Below are positions 11,066 to 20,652 of a stretch of 32,284 bases of DNA, in pieces. Numbering within the stretch: position 1 is the stretch's first letter; every line of letters starts with the position of its first letter. The notes beneath the pieces were generated by a model that was not told the origin of the DNA, did no database searches, and saw only the letters and a program-made list of their open reading frames with translations. The stretch is from Dichomitus squalens LYAD-421 SS1 (taxonomy: Eukaryota; Basidiomycota; Agaricomycetes; Polyporales; Polyporaceae). The stretch covers positions 201,286-233,569 of the forward strand of contig NW_006766895.1 of NCBI RefSeq assembly GCF_000275845.1. The letters run 5' to 3'. Both the position numbers and the translations under genes were made by a program.

Positions 11066-11083
11066 GACCCGTGTCTATCCCTA
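11066..11083 (-). repeat. Right terminal inverted repeat of the hAT element
   Basis: 18 bp that match the complement of 10496-10513 except at one position. It is followed at once by CGCATGG, the possible target-site copy. Confidence 0.8.
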
Positions 11084-11390
11084 CGCATGGAATGCTACGC
11101 GGCCTAGTTCAATGCCTCTTGGAGCGTCTCGTTCTTCCTATTCCCCTCAGGTCGAGTCCGGGATAGGGCGGAGACCCGAAGACGTACAAATCCGCTCCAA
11201 GGGCGATGACGCACTCCAGCTCGATGATATGCTTCAGCGCGTGCTCATCGACGCCGAGAGGCGCTCGGCTTCGAGATACTCTCCGACCTCACGGCGCGTC
11301 TCTGCCTCCAGCCTGAGCTCAAGATATTTCAAGGTATCGCACTCGCTCTATCAGAATTTCTCCGCGGGCTCCTTGCGGAGATAAGGTTTG

Positions 11391-12023
11391 CTTCCTTATA
11401 CTCCAGCTTCTCTTTGTGCGTCAGACGTAGGTAGTTCCCTTCACCGTCACATCATGATGGACAACGGATGTACGTGATCAGTACAGCCCCTTCCCGTAGT
11501 GTAGTGTAAAGACTCCGCAACAGTCCCGATAGCTATATTGCGTTTCAGGAATTTGTTGATCTACCGACGCACTATGAACGTCAGCGTGAAGGCCTGCAGC
11601 GGCGAGCGCAGCGTTCAGAGGCAAATGCTCTAAAGACATCGGTCGTGATGCGCGAAGCAATGTCTTGACTTATGCTGCGCCTGCCTGCATTGTAACTGAG
11701 ACGGATGACGTGACAAGGTTTTCCGCTTTCCAGTTACCCCATAACGCCAGCCATCTGACAACTTGAGACGTATCGCTTCTGGTCTGAGGCAAGAGCAGAA
11801 CGATCTCTGTTTTGCGACCCATTCATGTAAGTCTGGTTGAAGGGACGCCGTGGCTACTGATGAACTTGGGGGTACAACACAAGCATACCTTCAGTTTCTC
11901 AAGCTGTTATATACACAATGGTCGCGTATAGGCTACACCGAGAGAAAAGACACTCTGGGAACCGCTTCGTACCTCCCACACGAAACCATGACTAGAGCTA
12001 CTTCCAGGAGTAGATCTAAATGT
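11391..12023. other. Intergenic, nothing evident
   Basis: 3' flank of the DUF6534-type gene. Short frames only, and no repeat was seen. Confidence 0.4.
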
Positions 12024-14198
12024 CTACAGACGGAAGACTTGTCCGGGCTTATGCGCGTCGCTGTCGTCGGCCATCATGTCACGGGTGGTTTGGTTCTCCC
12101 CCTCGATCTCGGTTGCCACCTTGATGTCAATCTTGGTCGGGCCTATGTCAGGGATCTTGTGGACCGGAAATTTTCAGTCCAGAATTTGAGAGCTGGTCAC
12201 GTTTCACTGACCTGAGGAGCATTATACCGTTCAGCACGAGCCTGTCTGGCCGCCCTTTCGATGGCATTAAGCCCGTAGGTTGCATCTGATCCAAATATCT
12301 CGATGCCTCTAGTGATTGCCATGTCTCGGGAGTTTAACCTGCAAAACAGTAAGCCGGACGATACACCCTTCACGTCAGTGTCCACTCACACGGAGAGGAA
12401 AGTGATAAGGTACACTGCAGGCGATTGGGTCAATTCTCCGAGGATAGGCTACGAGACTTGATTGCTTACACTTCGTGGTTGCTGTATCGAAGGCAATCCA
12501 CCAAGCAGTCCTTGCCACTGCATATGCCTATTTGGATGGTCAGGACAGCAGACATACTGTCCCAGATAATTACATACCAATATCCAGGACACGATGTCAC
12601 AAATGCTGATATGTAGCACAATTAGTGAATGATTGGAGGAGATACATGTAACCAAATTGCGCACCTTACCAGTAGTCCTGTATCATATGTTCATTAGATA
12701 TCCAAAAACTTACCTCAGCGAGCCAAGGGTACACACCTGTATTGAGAACATAGAGCATGAAGTTCTCCATGAGCGATCTGGAGCTAGAGTGACTGTTAGC
12801 GGAATAATATAGGCTTAATGGGCTAGACAAGCGCACATTGTATTGGAGCCTTTCCGATGCCTTTGACCCAAGTATATCACGTAAAGGAGCGAGCTTGTGA
12901 GAATGATGTGGGCCACAGTGGAGCATCCATATTTCCCTGACACCACGAGCTGTCGAGCGCTCAGCTACCATCCACAAGGGCCTCTGCCAGACAAAGGACG
13001 CACACCGTGCTGCCGCTGAATGCGTCCTGGGAAATCCATAACTCCTGAGGTCACTCTAGGCTGCGCTCAGTTCGTGTTTCCTGTCTGTCGAAGGAGAAAA
13101 CTCATACAAGTATACAGTCATCACTATGAATACAATATGTGAGAGGGGTCTCTAACAGAACGATGACATTACTACTCACCTACGCAAAATCCTGTATAAC
13201 CCGGAGGCCTATGTCAGAGCAAGTCGTACATTGCTCAGAGTTTACTTACCAAATCTCCCGAGTATTCCAGCGCACTGGTGGGTGAGTATCTCATGAGTCA
13301 AGTATAACTGGTCATGGAGAATCAACGTACAGCCAGCACGATAATCCACTTGTTACTCAGGCCCACTGGATAACAGTCAGGCTCTGACGTATATCTTGCA
13401 TTGTGGATACCTACTCATCCATACCCGCTGGACAAAGAAACTTCATAACCATGCTCAGCTTAGATCAATGCATGGTGAGCCGTAGAAACTCACACCAGCG
13501 ACAAAATGATGGACAGCTCCTGCGTATTAGTTAGTAACCTATCTCCATATATATACGTAATGGGAAATAGATACTGCCGACTCACCGCCGTGATAGGAAG
13601 TGCCTTGGTGCGCGAGATGTTGGTTAATACCCTATAAGAGCAAGATATGACCACTAACATCAAAGGACCTGAGAGAATATTAGCGTCACGAGTCTCTAGA
13701 TGCACAATGCGCTTCAATCGCCTCACCATATTGTCATTGAGCTCGCAGCCGTATCATTGTAGTTGGTTACCAACGAGCGGTAGCTGCGACTCATATCTAA
13801 GCTTAAGAGCTGACATCCCAAAAATGGAGCCCGTACATTCCATGCATGGAGAAAATAGTGTGAAGTGTTTCACAAACTCTGCAAGGCGTCAGAGAGATGA
13901 TAGGCTCGCAAACAATAGTCGACTTACAAAGCGCACCACACCTGAATCAGAGCGTCAGTTCGCAAGAACATAGTCACTCGTGAGCGTCAGAACACCTTAC
14001 CAGTACACGAATGTTCACTTCATCATTGGGATACACGCGAAAGTATCTGTATGATTGGTGCAGCATCAAGCCATACAGTCTATATAAGTGTCAACGACCA
14101 TATGAGTAAGACATGGATGTAGTGGTTGACACATACATGAGACTGAAGAATGTACCCAGAAGAAGGGCGCCGTAGAGATTCTCTATTGGAGAGGCCAT
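12024..14198 (-). CDS. DUF6534-type multi-pass membrane protein, at least 17 exons
   Basis: This is a membrane protein of an expanded Agaricomycete family; function unknown. It starts MASPIENLYGALLLGTFFSL and splices cleanly through LYGLMLHQSYRYFRVYP, ETLHTIFSMHGIYRSLVTNY and MTIW. Further exons give ELSIILSLVFFVQRVWM, GLSNKWIIVLA, TVAHIILTSSLLYVIY, SRSLMENFMLYVLNTG, LLVSICDIVSWIL, AYAVARTAWW, KLYLITFLSVLNSRDMA and a hydrophilic tail ending GQVFRL (stop 12024-12026). The NTGLL(V/T)S and KLY...LNSR motifs are the family's C-terminal signature. Two exons are only 14 nt (13928-13941) and 13 nt (12665-12677), yet phases agree. Two places are unresolved: after MTIW (13.6-13.7 kb) and between VLA and the DAFSGST exon (13.05-13.35 kb). 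A frameshift in either cannot be excluded. TATA-like box 68 bp upstream. Confidence 0.8.
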
Positions 14199-14263
14199 AC
14201 CACGTAACCAAGTTGGTTGTACTCTGGGGGGATGTCGCCGTGGAGGCAGCTCTGTTGGGTGCC

Positions 14264-14274
14264 TGTATATATCT
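14264..14274 (-). promoter_or_regulatory. TATA-like box of the DUF6534-type gene
   Basis: GATATATACAG on the minus strand, about 68 bp upstream of the ATG at 14198. Confidence 0.45.
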
Positions 14275-14279
14275 ACTGT

Positions 14280-15114
14280 ATCCGTGAAGCGCGGAAACAA
14301 GCAGCGCTGAATGGGTGATGCAGACTGCACCGCAAGAACTGCGGGTAGCTTGTCCCGGGTTGCAGTGTCGGAGGGTTTTCCTTTGCTCCATACGGATGCA
14401 AAACTGGTTGTAGATATACTAAGGTTTCTGATGAGTAAGAAGAAACCTGATCTGATTGATATGTACCCTTGGTCTCACGTCCCAGTGATAAACTGTAACC
14501 GTAAGACACATCGGCGCAGCCATAGATGTTAGAAACGCTCAGGCGATGAAGGCTTCCATCACAGCCGAAGCTCTGTTGGTGCAACAGCTAGAGAAGCCTT
14601 TACAAAGTACATGCACATGCACCTACAGCGGCGAAGCAGACAACAGATCCCGCAGCTGGGCGTGACATTCTTCTGGACTATTTTGGCTAACACGATGCTT
14701 GACGCTACCCATCGTACCATATGACCGTACCATAGCTAGCGCTTTGGCCACGGACCGATGATGATGCGATCTCATTGGTATCCCAATCTCCGGGCTCACG
14801 ACGGCCATTGACCAATGCCCCGGACCCAAACCGGGACCGCGACATCGGCAGATGCCCGTCGTGACTGCTTCTCTCCAATTAGTTATGATCTATGTATTGC
14901 ATTATGCACAACGCCATTCATCGCGAGCATACCAGAAATAGGTCCGGGTGTCGGCATGGCACAACGGCATTTCCAAAGGAGACGCGTACCATCCGACCTT
15001 TCTTGAGGGCTAGTCTATGTGTTTTTGCATGACTATGCCTGTATTGTCGGACTGTACCTCATTCACTTCGTCTCCTTCCCTAGTCTACAATCGGTGGATA
15101 CCCTTCCTTTACTA
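14280..15114. other. Intergenic, no gene recognised
   Basis: Region between the DUF6534-type promoter and the 3' end of the first DUF3237-like gene. Only short frames without recognisable content. Confidence 0.4.
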
Positions 15115-15831
15115 CTAGGTGGAACTTTCCGCGACCCCATACATAGTGATACGGGCCTCCATTGGTCTTTCCCCTACCGTAACCCGAACGATGAAGAAGT
15201 TACTGTTCATCCATGAATACGTAGGCGAGTCAGTTTCCACGTGCCTGAAAATACGAAATCTCTGTGAGCGTGAGCACGTTCGCTGTCAAACTACGGTTTC
15301 GAGGACGCACGCGTAGATGAAGGAGCCGGTATTGATGTTTCTGGCGGCCATCGAGGCTTTTCAGCTTCGTTCCTTCGAAATCCAAGTGGTCGTGGATGGA
15401 ATCCAGACTCACCCTATACCATTGACAGTTATGGAGGCGAGCTTGCCATCCGCCTTCCAGACGTATGGCAGGACAGCCGAGGGAAAGAATATCCCAGAAT
15501 TGCTCAGGATGCCGGTGTCGGCGGTAGGCAGGAGCGTCGCGACAACCTCGCCCGTCTTGGCATCTGTGAGGTTTCCGCTGCATACATGTCTCCGGGTGAG
15601 AGGACTGGTATTGAGCTCTGTACAGAGCATGACTTACCCTGTATCGGGCGCGTGTTGTCGGATGCCAAAAGGCCCCGTGGTGTTCAGAGCGTCCTGGGAA
15701 GGACCGCTGACAATCTGTCCCATGAATATGGCGTCGAAAGTGGGTGGCGGTTGAGGGGTTTGGGCGACGGCTAAGGCGAAACCCGCGGCGAGAATGCCAG
15801 TCAGAGGCGAGAGGAGGCGGCTGCTGCGCAT
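15115..15831 (-). CDS. Secreted DUF3237-like protein, copy 1 (four exons)
   Basis: Exons 15831-15638, 15577-15413, 15340-15311 (30 nt) and 15244-15115 join in phase to 172 residues. Residues 1 to about 24 form a signal peptide (RLLSPLTGILAAGFALAVAQ), so the protein is probably secreted. The mature part begins TPQPPPTFDAIFMGQI and contains TTGPFGIRQHAPDTGGNL, a central segment GEVVATLLPTADTGI, SAVLPYVWKADGKLASI, and the ending HVETDSPTYSWMNSNFF. The G.R...TGG and Y-W-N layout fits DUF3237 (UPF0311), whose function is unknown, although similarity is judged by eye only. Introns are 60, 72 and 66 nt. A close paralog with almost identical exon lengths lies at 28877-29607. Confidence 0.8.
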
Positions 15832-15876
15832 CTTGAGATGTGGGCCCAACGCGTGCTCCCTGATGAGTGCCTTGTG

Positions 15877-15890
15877 TACCTTTTGTACTC
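15877..15890 (-). promoter_or_regulatory. TATA-like box, DUF3237-like copy 1
   Basis: GAGTACAAAAGGTA on the minus strand, about 50 bp upstream of the ATG. It resembles GAGTATAAAGGAAT in front of the paralog at 29.7 kb. Confidence 0.4.
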
Positions 15891-15899
15891 GCCTGCAAA

Positions 15900-16524
15900 G
15901 CTTGTGAGGTCAGATCCATGCACTAGGCGTCCTCCGCCATCTGTACCACATGGGACGATATGAAGTTGAGCCGCTGGACTGCGACGGTGCATCCAGCTAG
16001 CACCAGCGCTGGCCTGGCTTGTGCCCGTGCCTTCATTATTCGCCTCTGCTGAGGAGTTGTGTATGATAGGTAGGGCATATTCTGTGGCAGATAGTCAGTC
16101 AAGCCACTAAGTGTATCAGCCTCGCCGCTTCAGAGTCTGCCTGCCAGTCCCAGGAGGGTGTGAGTACTAGTCACTTGGCTTATAGGGTAGATGTCGCACC
16201 TGAGGCACTGTCTGACAGGACTGAGTCGCATGCCACATATGAACGGAGTAGGTAGCTCGAACGACCTGGACCCCTGGCATTCTAGCCCCTACGCGCGTGT
16301 CGCGCGTGCACTGACATTGTTCCGAATGAGGTCAGATCTAGCGCTGGTCACGTCCACAGCTACCGCGCCGTAGTCAGTCCTGCCATGCCATCGTAACATC
16401 CTTATTTCTGACGAGTAGCAATGTGGAAGCTGGTCGTGCGACGTGCAAAGAGCGCTGGAACAAAGGCAAACACACATGCATACTTGCCCTGCATAGGTGT
16501 TAGGGACGTAAGACAGCAGCTACC
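15900..16524. other. Intergenic, nothing evident
   Basis: Lies between the DUF3237-like gene's promoter and the 3' end of the first NUP gene. Short frames only. Confidence 0.4.
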
Positions 16525-17719
16525 ATATCATTGTCCTGGCGCGAGCCCGCCGAACTGGCTGCCTAGTCCAAACGTCGGAATCCCACCTAGCGAGCCAATG
16601 TCGTCTCCGATGTAGTTTTGCGGCTCTACACCCCTTTCATACACATCCTCCCACTCGTTCATGATACCCTGCACGACCTGCACGCCCGCAAGGTACACAT
16701 TCCGCACCGACGCATCGTACCCCGCGTCCTGCCCATTGAACAGATTGTCCGCGGCGCTCACGCCTGGGGGCGGCCTGTCGAAGTCCGACGCTGTCCGCAT
16801 AGCAATGACGCGCCCGAAGTCGACGCGACGCGCGAGTGCCCCGCGGAGGAGCGCCCCGAGCACCGCCCCGTCCTCTTGCTGCGTAGTGCAATACACGCCC
16901 GTGCCGTTCGTAAACAGCGTTGTCGTGTTCTCGAACGCAGCTCCTAGCAGCGCACCGCTCCACCACACGTCTGACGTCGCCGTGTCACATGCAAGCACGC
17001 GTGGCTCGCCGAGTGCTGCGGCGTACTGAGGCTCGCTGGCGTACAGCTGTCTGTACTGCTGGGCGCTCGCAGTGTCGTTCAGTTTGGCTTTGCGGGCGAG
17101 GGCGACGGCACGCTGGCGCAGGGCGTCGTTCAGCTCGAAGACCTCCGTGCCGTAGATGTACAGCGGCCACTGGTCTGGTGCGGTCGTCCCCTGGGGCACG
17201 TACCCGGTAGGGAATCCGTCTGGGATCTCGCGCCCATCGATTTCGTACTGCAGCGCGACCTGCACCGAGAAACGTGCGAACGCGACCGAGCCGAGCGTGC
17301 CCTGCTTTGGTGAGATGCCCCCATCACCGGCGAGGAGGAAATACGAGTGGGTGAGGTTGAAGAGAGGAGAGTGGATGAGAGCGAACGTGGATAGCGCCGC
17401 GTTGATCTCGCCCTCGTCTGTGACGAGCTGGCAAATGTCGGCCGAGGCCGTGCAGTGGATGGCGGGATAGCGCCTGGAGAGACTAGGGACGGTGACGTTG
17501 CGTGCGAGGAGGTCGAACTCGGGGATGCCGGTCCACGCATTGGCCTCATCAGTGTACTTTGGAGGATAGTCAGAAGAACACGCTCCGTAGGCTAGTACAC
17601 AAGTATGTACTCACGAAGTCAACGATGACGACCTTGGGTGCGAAGGGCTGCGAATTCGCTGTCGCCACCACGGCTTGGATCGCCACTAATGCGAGGAGTC
17701 TCCATATGCACATCCACAT
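16525..17719 (-). CDS. Purine nucleoside permease (NUP) family protein, copy 1
   Basis: Two exons (17719-17615 and 17556-16525) with a 58-nt intron encode 378 residues, a full-length NUP-family protein. Fungal members are described as purine nucleoside transporters, but the fold resembles nucleoside phosphorylases, so the real role may be enzymatic. The N-terminus is hydrophobic (IWRLLALVAIQAVVATA), a likely signal peptide, followed by PKVVIVDF. Conserved blocks are GIPEFDLLARNVTVPSLSRR, DICQLVTDEGEINAAL, GTLGSVAFARFSVQVALQYE, YGTEVFELNDALRQRA, CDTATSDVWWSGALL, NGTGVYCTTQQEDGAVLGAL and IAMRTASDFDRPPPG. The usual G-x-x-G-I-x-P block reads LAGDGGISP here. It is transcribed away from NUP copy 2, from which it has clearly diverged. 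Confidence 0.92.
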
Positions 17720-17885
17720 CTTGGCAGGAAGGACCTAGCAGTTTTGTTGGACGAGTGGACGCAGGCACCTGGCAGTCGTGAACAATGGCGACAAGCTCGA
17801 GCGTCGGGAGGAGGCCACGATCCGCCCGCAGGGAAGTACCGCCATCTTATGGACGAGCTGCCACGACTGCGACAGATGCGCCGAG

Positions 17886-17895
17886 CTTTATATGT
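17886..17895 (-). promoter_or_regulatory. Possible TATA box of NUP copy 1
   Basis: ACATATAAAG on the minus strand, about 170 bp upstream of the ATG at 17719. The distance is long, so a 5' untranslated region of over 100 nt would be needed. Confidence 0.3.
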
Positions 17896-17899
17896 AGAT

Positions 17900-18690
17900 C
17901 CCTCGGCGAGCCGGGGCCCCGTGGTGAACGAGGTATCCAAACAAGTTGATTGCCCCAAGACGCTCAGTCGTGGGAAGGTCTATGTTTTCCCACACTGCCC
18001 GTGGCGCCTCCCGCGTATCCTCGGACTACCTCACTTGTTTTCTTCATGAACTACTGTTAGTTCTTAGTGGAAGGCACTTCTGTTGGCTTTGCCAATCCGC
18101 TAACGCCATCATAGAGAGTGTTTTCTATAACATCCCCTATTCCAGCACCTCGTCTCGGCACGCGCGGCATGCCATATTAATCTACTTCCAGCACTCTCCT
18201 TCGACAGCTGTTCCCCCGGTGGAACAAGTGTATGGGACATGCGCCACTCAGTGTCGACGTTCCTCATAACCGCTTTCCAACTCTTTCTGAGGATACGGAA
18301 GGATAAGCATGAGTCATTGGTACGTCCTCAGGCTGTGGAGAACTGTAAACGCACTCACCTGTCGTGTACAAAGTTGTCAGAGTCAGAGAGCTGAGGCGGC
18401 GTTATTCGTCGGTCTGGACATCAAAGCTGGAGAGACAACGAAACCTCAGAAGACAAGTTACTTAATTACGGAGACGTCGAAGTTAAGGCGATTGAAGTGC
18501 CGGGCTTGGTCACGGAGTACCGCAACCTGGAGAGGCGTTCGGATATGTTTGCTCGGTCGAGTTCCACGAGATCCTCATACCTGCCTGTGAATGTTCCGTG
18601 GCCGTTGGTTTCCTCTGTTCGGTGGTACCAGATGGACATGATAGACCCATGCAACGAGACTGTCACTGTACACGGGGACGGGTAGTCTGA
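17900..18690. other. Intergenic between the divergent NUP genes, with one exon-like frame
   Basis: The plus-strand frame at about 18460-18685 encodes roughly 70 residues (YGDVEVKAIEVPGLVTEYRN to DPCNETVTVHGDG). It looks more coding than its surroundings but has no match I know and no clear start. The rest holds short frames only. Confidence 0.3.
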
Positions 18691-18699
18691 ACACGGGCA

Positions 18700-19573
18700 C
18701 GATTAGTGAGTTTTAGGAGGAAGCACATAGCAGGAGAAGCGCACAGCTTGAAGACGCCGACACCTAATATAGAGCACACGCAGCTTCGTTCGCTACTTTC
18801 ACGGAGTCGGTCCTTGTGCTCTTCGTCCTCGTTCCCTCACCGTGCAGGATGTCCAGATGGAAGGGGATACTCTTCCCAGCACTCCTCGTCCTCGTCTTTG
18901 CACCTGCGTTCCTTTGCTACAGCCGCGTACTGCTTGCAATGCGGGCCTTCATGGGAGGCCCCACGCTTCTGGCCGGCGTTGTCCAATTTGCTGTGGCGGA
19001 GCACGCGCCGTTGGCTCCCAAAGTCGTGATTGTCGACTACGTGCGTATGAAACCGCGCTCTCCGCGTCCGTGCAAACATGTCTAATCCAAGAGTACACCT
19101 TGGATCTAACGACTGCAGTACGGTGATGAAGGCTCCGCCTGGCTCGGGATCCCGGAGTTTGACCTCCTGGCGCGGAATATCACCGTCCCCGGCCTGTCGC
19201 GGCGCTACTCCAGCGTTCGATGCACCTCAGACGGCGACATCTGTCAGCTGCTCACAGACGAAGGTCTGATCAACGCAGCACTCTCCACCGCAGCCTTGGT
19301 TCAATCGCCGGCCTTCGACCTCAGGCAATCCTACTTCCTCCTCGCGGGCGTCGCTGGGATCTCTCCCAAATTTGGGACACTGGGCTCCGTCGCTTTCGCG
19401 CGTTTCTCCGTTCAAGTTGCGCTGCAATACGAGGTCGACGCGAGGGAGATCCCGGCTGAGTTCAACACGGGCTATATTCCCCAGGGTACGACTGCCCCTG
19501 GGCAGTGGCCGCGCTACGTGTACGGCACCGAGGCGTTCGAGCTGAACGATGCGTTGCGCCAGCGCGCCATCAC
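18700..19573 (+). repeat. First copy of an 874-bp identical repeat abutting the N gap
   Basis: As read by eye, the 874 bp are identical to 19779-20652, including promoter, intron and coding bases. The first copy ends exactly where the Ns begin and the second begins exactly where they end, which is the pattern of two overlapping contig ends left unmerged by scaffolding. Confidence 0.9.
18849..19573 (+). pseudogene. 5' part of a NUP gene, cut by the gap (probable assembly duplicate)
   Basis: Begins with the same ATG context as copy 2 at 19928 and carries the same intron. It runs through FELNDALRQRAI before entering the Ns, where the frame cannot be followed. All its sequence is repeated in 19928-20652. 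It should not be counted as a separate gene unless reads show a true tandem duplication. I label it pseudogene only because the model is incomplete. Confidence 0.75.
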
Positions 19574-19778
19574 NNNNNNNNNNNNNNNNNNNNNNNNNNN
19601 NNNNNNNNNNNNNNNNNNNNNNNNNNNNNNNNNNNNNNNNNNNNNNNNNNNNNNNNNNNNNNNNNNNNNNNNNNNNNNNNNNNNNNNNNNNNNNNNNNNN
19701 NNNNNNNNNNNNNNNNNNNNNNNNNNNNNNNNNNNNNNNNNNNNNNNNNNNNNNNNNNNNNNNNNNNNNNNNNNNNNN
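19574..19778. other. Assembly gap, 205 Ns
   Basis: A run of N, flanked on both sides by the two copies of the 874-bp repeat. Any protein translated through it is meaningless. Confidence 0.99.
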
Positions 19779-20652
19779 CGATTAGTGAGTTTTAGGAGGA
19801 AGCACATAGCAGGAGAAGCGCACAGCTTGAAGACGCCGACACCTAATATAGAGCACACGCAGCTTCGTTCGCTACTTTCACGGAGTCGGTCCTTGTGCTC
19901 TTCGTCCTCGTTCCCTCACCGTGCAGGATGTCCAGATGGAAGGGGATACTCTTCCCAGCACTCCTCGTCCTCGTCTTTGCACCTGCGTTCCTTTGCTACA
20001 GCCGCGTACTGCTTGCAATGCGGGCCTTCATGGGAGGCCCCACGCTTCTGGCCGGCGTTGTCCAATTTGCTGTGGCGGAGCACGCGCCGTTGGCTCCCAA
20101 AGTCGTGATTGTCGACTACGTGCGTATGAAACCGCGCTCTCCGCGTCCGTGCAAACATGTCTAATCCAAGAGTACACCTTGGATCTAACGACTGCAGTAC
20201 GGTGATGAAGGCTCCGCCTGGCTCGGGATCCCGGAGTTTGACCTCCTGGCGCGGAATATCACCGTCCCCGGCCTGTCGCGGCGCTACTCCAGCGTTCGAT
20301 GCACCTCAGACGGCGACATCTGTCAGCTGCTCACAGACGAAGGTCTGATCAACGCAGCACTCTCCACCGCAGCCTTGGTTCAATCGCCGGCCTTCGACCT
20401 CAGGCAATCCTACTTCCTCCTCGCGGGCGTCGCTGGGATCTCTCCCAAATTTGGGACACTGGGCTCCGTCGCTTTCGCGCGTTTCTCCGTTCAAGTTGCG
20501 CTGCAATACGAGGTCGACGCGAGGGAGATCCCGGCTGAGTTCAACACGGGCTATATTCCCCAGGGTACGACTGCCCCTGGGCAGTGGCCGCGCTACGTGT
20601 ACGGCACCGAGGCGTTCGAGCTGAACGATGCGTTGCGCCAGCGCGCCATCAC
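19779..20652 (+). repeat. Second copy of the 874-bp repeat
   Basis: Identical to 18700-19573 at a constant offset of 1079 bp. After 20652 the sequence goes on into the rest of the NUP gene. Confidence 0.9.
19843..19853 (+). promoter_or_regulatory. TATA-like box of NUP copy 2
   Basis: CTAATATAGAG about 80 bp upstream of the ATG at 19928. Confidence 0.35.

Larger units (their letters stand above)
10496..11083. mobile_element. Non-autonomous hAT element (588 bp)
   Basis: The ends are inverted repeats of 18 bp with one mismatch: TAGGGATGGACACGGGTC at the left and the complement of TAGGGATAGACACGGGTC at the right. TAGGGATG-type termini are typical of Ac-like hAT transposons. Both subterminal regions (10496-10630 and 10970-11083) are packed with CGGGT/ACCCG repeats in both orientations, as expected of transposase-binding sites. 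There is no transposase, so it must have been moved by an enzyme encoded elsewhere. A possible target-site duplication, CGCATGG, directly follows the right end (11084) and occurs 4 nt before the left end (10485), so it is imperfect. Confidence 0.8.
10031..11390 (-). pseudogene. Remains of a coiled-coil protein gene, split by a hAT element
   Basis: On the minus strand, charged helical segments typical of coiled coils appear on both sides of the transposable element. Upstream are LELRLEAETRREVGEYLEAE (about 11340-11250) and IIELECVIALGADLYVFG. Downstream are RVEREKKVNRDFYGATKG (about 10480-10430) and QMEELSRERKECIAHRQWEI (about 10105-10040). They lie in different frames with stops between them, so either introns intervene or the gene has decayed; I could not build a clean model. 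The function is unknown. The inserted element would have disrupted it in any case. Confidence 0.35.

Noticed and set aside
11112..11384. Plus-strand ORF next to the hAT element
   Set aside because: The opposite strand gives better coiled-coil-like segments; the plus frame is probably its shadow.
15230..15919. Minus-strand ORF of 229 codons overlapping the DUF3237-like gene
   Set aside because: It is a different frame that reads through introns; the four-exon model restores a signal peptide and the paralog's motifs, so the long ORF is fortuitous.
16618..17549. Several other open frames of 100 codons or more on both strands
   Set aside because: Shadows of the GC-rich third-codon positions in NUP copy 1, whose frame has clear family motifs.
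19296..20108. Long plus-strand ORF of 270 codons running through the N gap
   Set aside because: It joins a NUP reading frame to an out-of-frame promoter region across unknown bases; the frame through Ns is meaningless.
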